Origin: Chitinophagales bacterium
GTDB lineage: Bacteria > Bacteroidota > Bacteroidia > Chitinophagales > Saprospiraceae
DNA length: 6,383 nucleotides
NCBI GenBank assembly: GCA_013297575.1
Contig: JAAFHO010000347.1
Span: 1 to 6,383 of the forward strand
Reading direction: 5' to 3'
Part shown: one piece after another, positions 4,926-6,383 of the stretch
Layout of the letters: each line of letters opens with the position of its first letter
Numbering within the stretch: the first letter of the stretch is position 1
Program-made: the position numbers and the translations under genes
Notes under the pieces: model-generated
Databases searched by the model: none
What the model saw: only the letters and a program-made list of their open reading frames with translations
What the model was told of the DNA's origin: nothing

Positions 4926-6383
4926 AAACCTCTTCCTCGATTTGGAAAAAGACGTGCTAAGTTCTTGCGATTTGTATAAATCGAAATGATGTTTGAATAG
5001 TCAAAATTGCCGTCAAAATCCAGTTGTTTAAGGCGATAATAAACGATCTTTCCCGAACTTTCCAAAGGAGAGGAGTCCTCGAAACGGTAATTTTGTACTT
5101 GAGAGCTGGTACCATTTCCATCTACGAAGCCGATTTTGTCAAAGCGAAGACCATCTTTTGAGGTTTCTATATCAAAACCTTTGTTTTGGATTTCGTTTGC
5201 GGTTGCCCAGGTAAGGAGGTTACCTTTCTCCGTATGTTGACCTTTAAATGATAATAATTCAATCGGTAGTGCAGCAATGCTATATACCGCCACAAAGGCG
5301 TCACCTGTTATGGCTATAGTAGACAATTCATTACTCCCAGAGGCAGAAGGGTTGTTGAAATTGGCGGTTTGTCGAAAATTACCTCCGACATAGATATCAC
5401 TGCCCGATGCTGCTACGCTCCAACCATAGTCTTCCTGTGATCCCCCTCCGCGTATGGCCTTTTGAAAAGTACCTGTATCGCTGTATTTGGCAAGAAACAT
5501 ATCTTGTAAAGTGCCGCCCGCAGATTGTACTTCATTACTGCCGAATGCAGAAGGATTGTTGAAATTGGCAACATTTCTAAAATAACCCGTAACGTAGATA
5601 TCGCTACCGGATACCGCTACGCCATAACCAGCGGCGGCGCCTGATCCTCCTCCGCGTCTTGCCCATTGGAAATTACCGTTAAAGTCGAATTGGGCGACTA
5701 AAATATTGATATTGGCACCTCCTGTCGTAATTTCATTACTACCAGAGGCTGAAGGCGTGTTAAAATTGGAAATACCTCCAGCACCAGGACTTAACCAACC
5801 AGTGATACAGACACCAGTGTTCGTTATCGCTATGCCAAGTCCAGTATCGCCGGCTGTTCCCCCTCCGCGCCTTGCCCAAATAAAAGTGCCAGTACTGGTG
5901 TACTTGGCGAGAAAAATATCATTATCGCCTGCTGTTGCAATCGAAGTAGAAGTGCCGAAAGTGGCAGTATTCCGAAAATAACCAGTGATATAGACATCGT
6001 TGCCCGCTTCGGCTACGCCGTATGAAAAGTCGGTACTTGATCCCCCTGCGCGTCTTGCCCATTGGAAAGTGCCGGTATTGTCAAATTTGGCGAGGAAAAT
6101 ATCAGAACTACCTGTCGATGAAATCTCATTGCTCCCAGGGGCTGAAGGGGTATTAAAGTTTGCAGTGGTGGAAAAATAGCCCGTAATATAAACAGCACTA
6201 CCAGATGCGGATACGCCATAAGCAATATCGCTACTTGTTCCTCCTGCGCGTCTTGCCCATTGAAAATTGCCTGAACCGTCGAATTTGGCGAGGAAAATAT
6301 CATCAGAGCCTGCCGTAAAAAGCTCATTGCTGCCTGGGGCTGAAGGAGTGTTGAAGTTAGCAGGACTATTAATATAACCCGTA
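4742..6383 (-). CDS. Secreted SBBP-type beta-propeller protein with T9SS sorting domain (5' end outside window)
   Basis: Open frame from the window edge to TAG 4744-4742; the visible part is 546 residues, and the start and any signal peptide lie beyond 6383. ATG 5500 is only an internal methionine, since the repeat pattern continues unbroken upstream. Visible residues 1-370 carry ~66-residue repeats with consensus TGYF...ANFN.PSA.GSNE......DIFLAK(F/Y)...G.FQWARR.GG...D.GYGVA.SG..(V/I)Y(V/I), resembling SBBP (beta-propeller) repeats seen in large secreted Bacteroidota proteins. Residues ~370-475 are the linker domain (ALPIELLSF, NEIQNKGFDIETSKDG, YYRLKQLDFDGNFDYSNI), and ~474-546 the type A sorting domain. 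The product should be secreted through T9SS and surface-attached or released; binding partner and role are unknown. It is the first of three same-strand genes. The last repeat is degenerate (QKAIRGGG for QWARRGGG). Confidence 0.9.
   Translation of the reverse strand, partial: TGYINSPANFNTPSAPGSNELFTAGSDDIFLAKFDGSGNFQWARRAGGTSSDIAYGVSASGSAVYITGYFSTTANFNTPSAPGSNEISSTGSSDIFLAKFDNTGTFQWARRAGGSSTDFSYGVAEAGNDVYITGYFRNTATFGTSTSIATAGDNDIFLAKYTSTGTFIWARRGGGTAGDTGLGIAITNTGVCITGWLSPGAGGISNFNTPSASGSNEITTGGANINILVAQFDFNGNFQWARRGGGSGAAAGYGVAVSGSDIYVTGYFRNVANFNNPSAFGSNEVQSAGGTLQDMFLAKYSDTGTFQKAIRGGGSQEDYGWSVAASGSDIYVGGNFRQTANFNNPSASGSNELSTIAITGDAFVAVYSIAALPIELLSFKGQHTEKGNLLTWATANEIQNKGFDIETSKDGLRFDKIGFVDGNGTSSQVQNYRFEDSSPLESSGKIVYYRLKQLDFDGNFDYSNIISIYTNRKNLARLFPNRGRGFFTLTGVKNIEDETFTIVNSVGQTLPVVIQNNGQFDLSPFPPGIYYLRISSSGQVMKLIKE
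4745..4963 (-). other. T9SS type A C-terminal sorting domain of the SBBP protein
   Basis: The last ~73 residues: NLARLFPNRGRGFFTL, then TFTIVNSVGQ, the PFPPGIYYLRI core and QVMKLIKE at the end. The PNP.xxG opening motif has changed to PNRGRG, losing the second proline but keeping the glycine. The rest is a near copy of the sorting domain of the downstream gene. Confidence 0.9.
5381..6382 (-). repeat. SBBP-like propeller repeats, ~198-bp period
   Basis: Five full units between successive TGY(F/I)-type motifs, whose glycines fall at visible residues 2, 68, 134, 195, 266 and 334, giving unit lengths of 66, 66, 61, 71 and 68. WARR.GG appears four times, with a degenerate fifth (AIRGGG), and NF(N).PSA.GSNE appears in most units. 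DNA similarity is visible on the plus strand as 'gcgtcttgcccattg' near 5654, 6050 and 6248, with a variant near 5867. More units are likely beyond the window. Confidence 0.85.

Noticed and set aside
5706..5981. Plus-strand frame rich in Pro/Val/Ala, and minus frame 6013-6327 with internal repetition
   Set aside because: Both are out-of-frame readings of the SBBP repeats; their apparent repetition follows the DNA repeat of the real gene.
5381..6382. Regularly spaced similar DNA segments resembling an array
   Set aside because: The spacing is ~198 bp, copies are imperfect and the whole stretch is one open frame of propeller repeats, so it is not a CRISPR array.

Overview
The window looks like a piece of a Bacteroidota genome, possibly from the Saprospiria/Chitinophagia side of the phylum (that placement is a weak inference). 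The evidence is the pair of C-terminal sorting domains of the type IX secretion system (T9SS, Por system), each preceded by the fibronectin-like linker domain ('ALPI(E/T)L...F' to 'YYRLK..D.DG..(D/S)YSNI') common in this phylum. Bacteroidota-style Ig-like repeats, an A/T-rich leader without a Shine-Dalgarno sequence, and one TAnnTTTG-type -7 box agree with this. All three genes lie on the minus strand, so transcription runs from high to low coordinates. No tRNA, rRNA, CRISPR array, insertion sequence or phage gene was seen.

Layout in the direction of transcription. (1) 6383-4742: the C-terminal 546 residues of a large secreted protein, with five ~66-residue SBBP-like beta-propeller repeats, then the linker domain and a T9SS type A sorting domain; its start lies outside the window. 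(2) 4741-4459: a 283-bp intergenic gap with a perfect 10-bp hairpin and an A/T-rich leader. (3) 4458-2737: a complete 573-residue secreted protein with signal peptide, seven FG-GAP-like blades of 50-57 residues, linker domain and T9SS sorting domain. (4) 2736-2682: a 55-bp gap with a promoter-like -7 box. (5) 2681-1: the first 893 residues of a large secreted zinc metallopeptidase of the M60 (enhancin/mucinase-like) family with HEMGH and a downstream glutamate, followed by Ig-like repeats of exactly 70 residues (210 bp). This gene runs off the low end of the window without a stop codon.

All three products appear to be exported; two are demonstrably built for T9SS, and the third probably ends the same way outside the window. 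A reasonable inference is a locus for cell-surface or secreted proteins: two propeller proteins of binding or unknown function next to a peptidase whose family attacks glycosylated (mucin-like) proteins. The most distinctive signal is a 184-bp block at the 3' ends of the two propeller genes, about 91% identical at DNA level and including the stop codon, although their N-terminal parts belong to different propeller families. This suggests exchange or duplication of the secretion tail as a module. I see no clear sign of a wholly new biological system.
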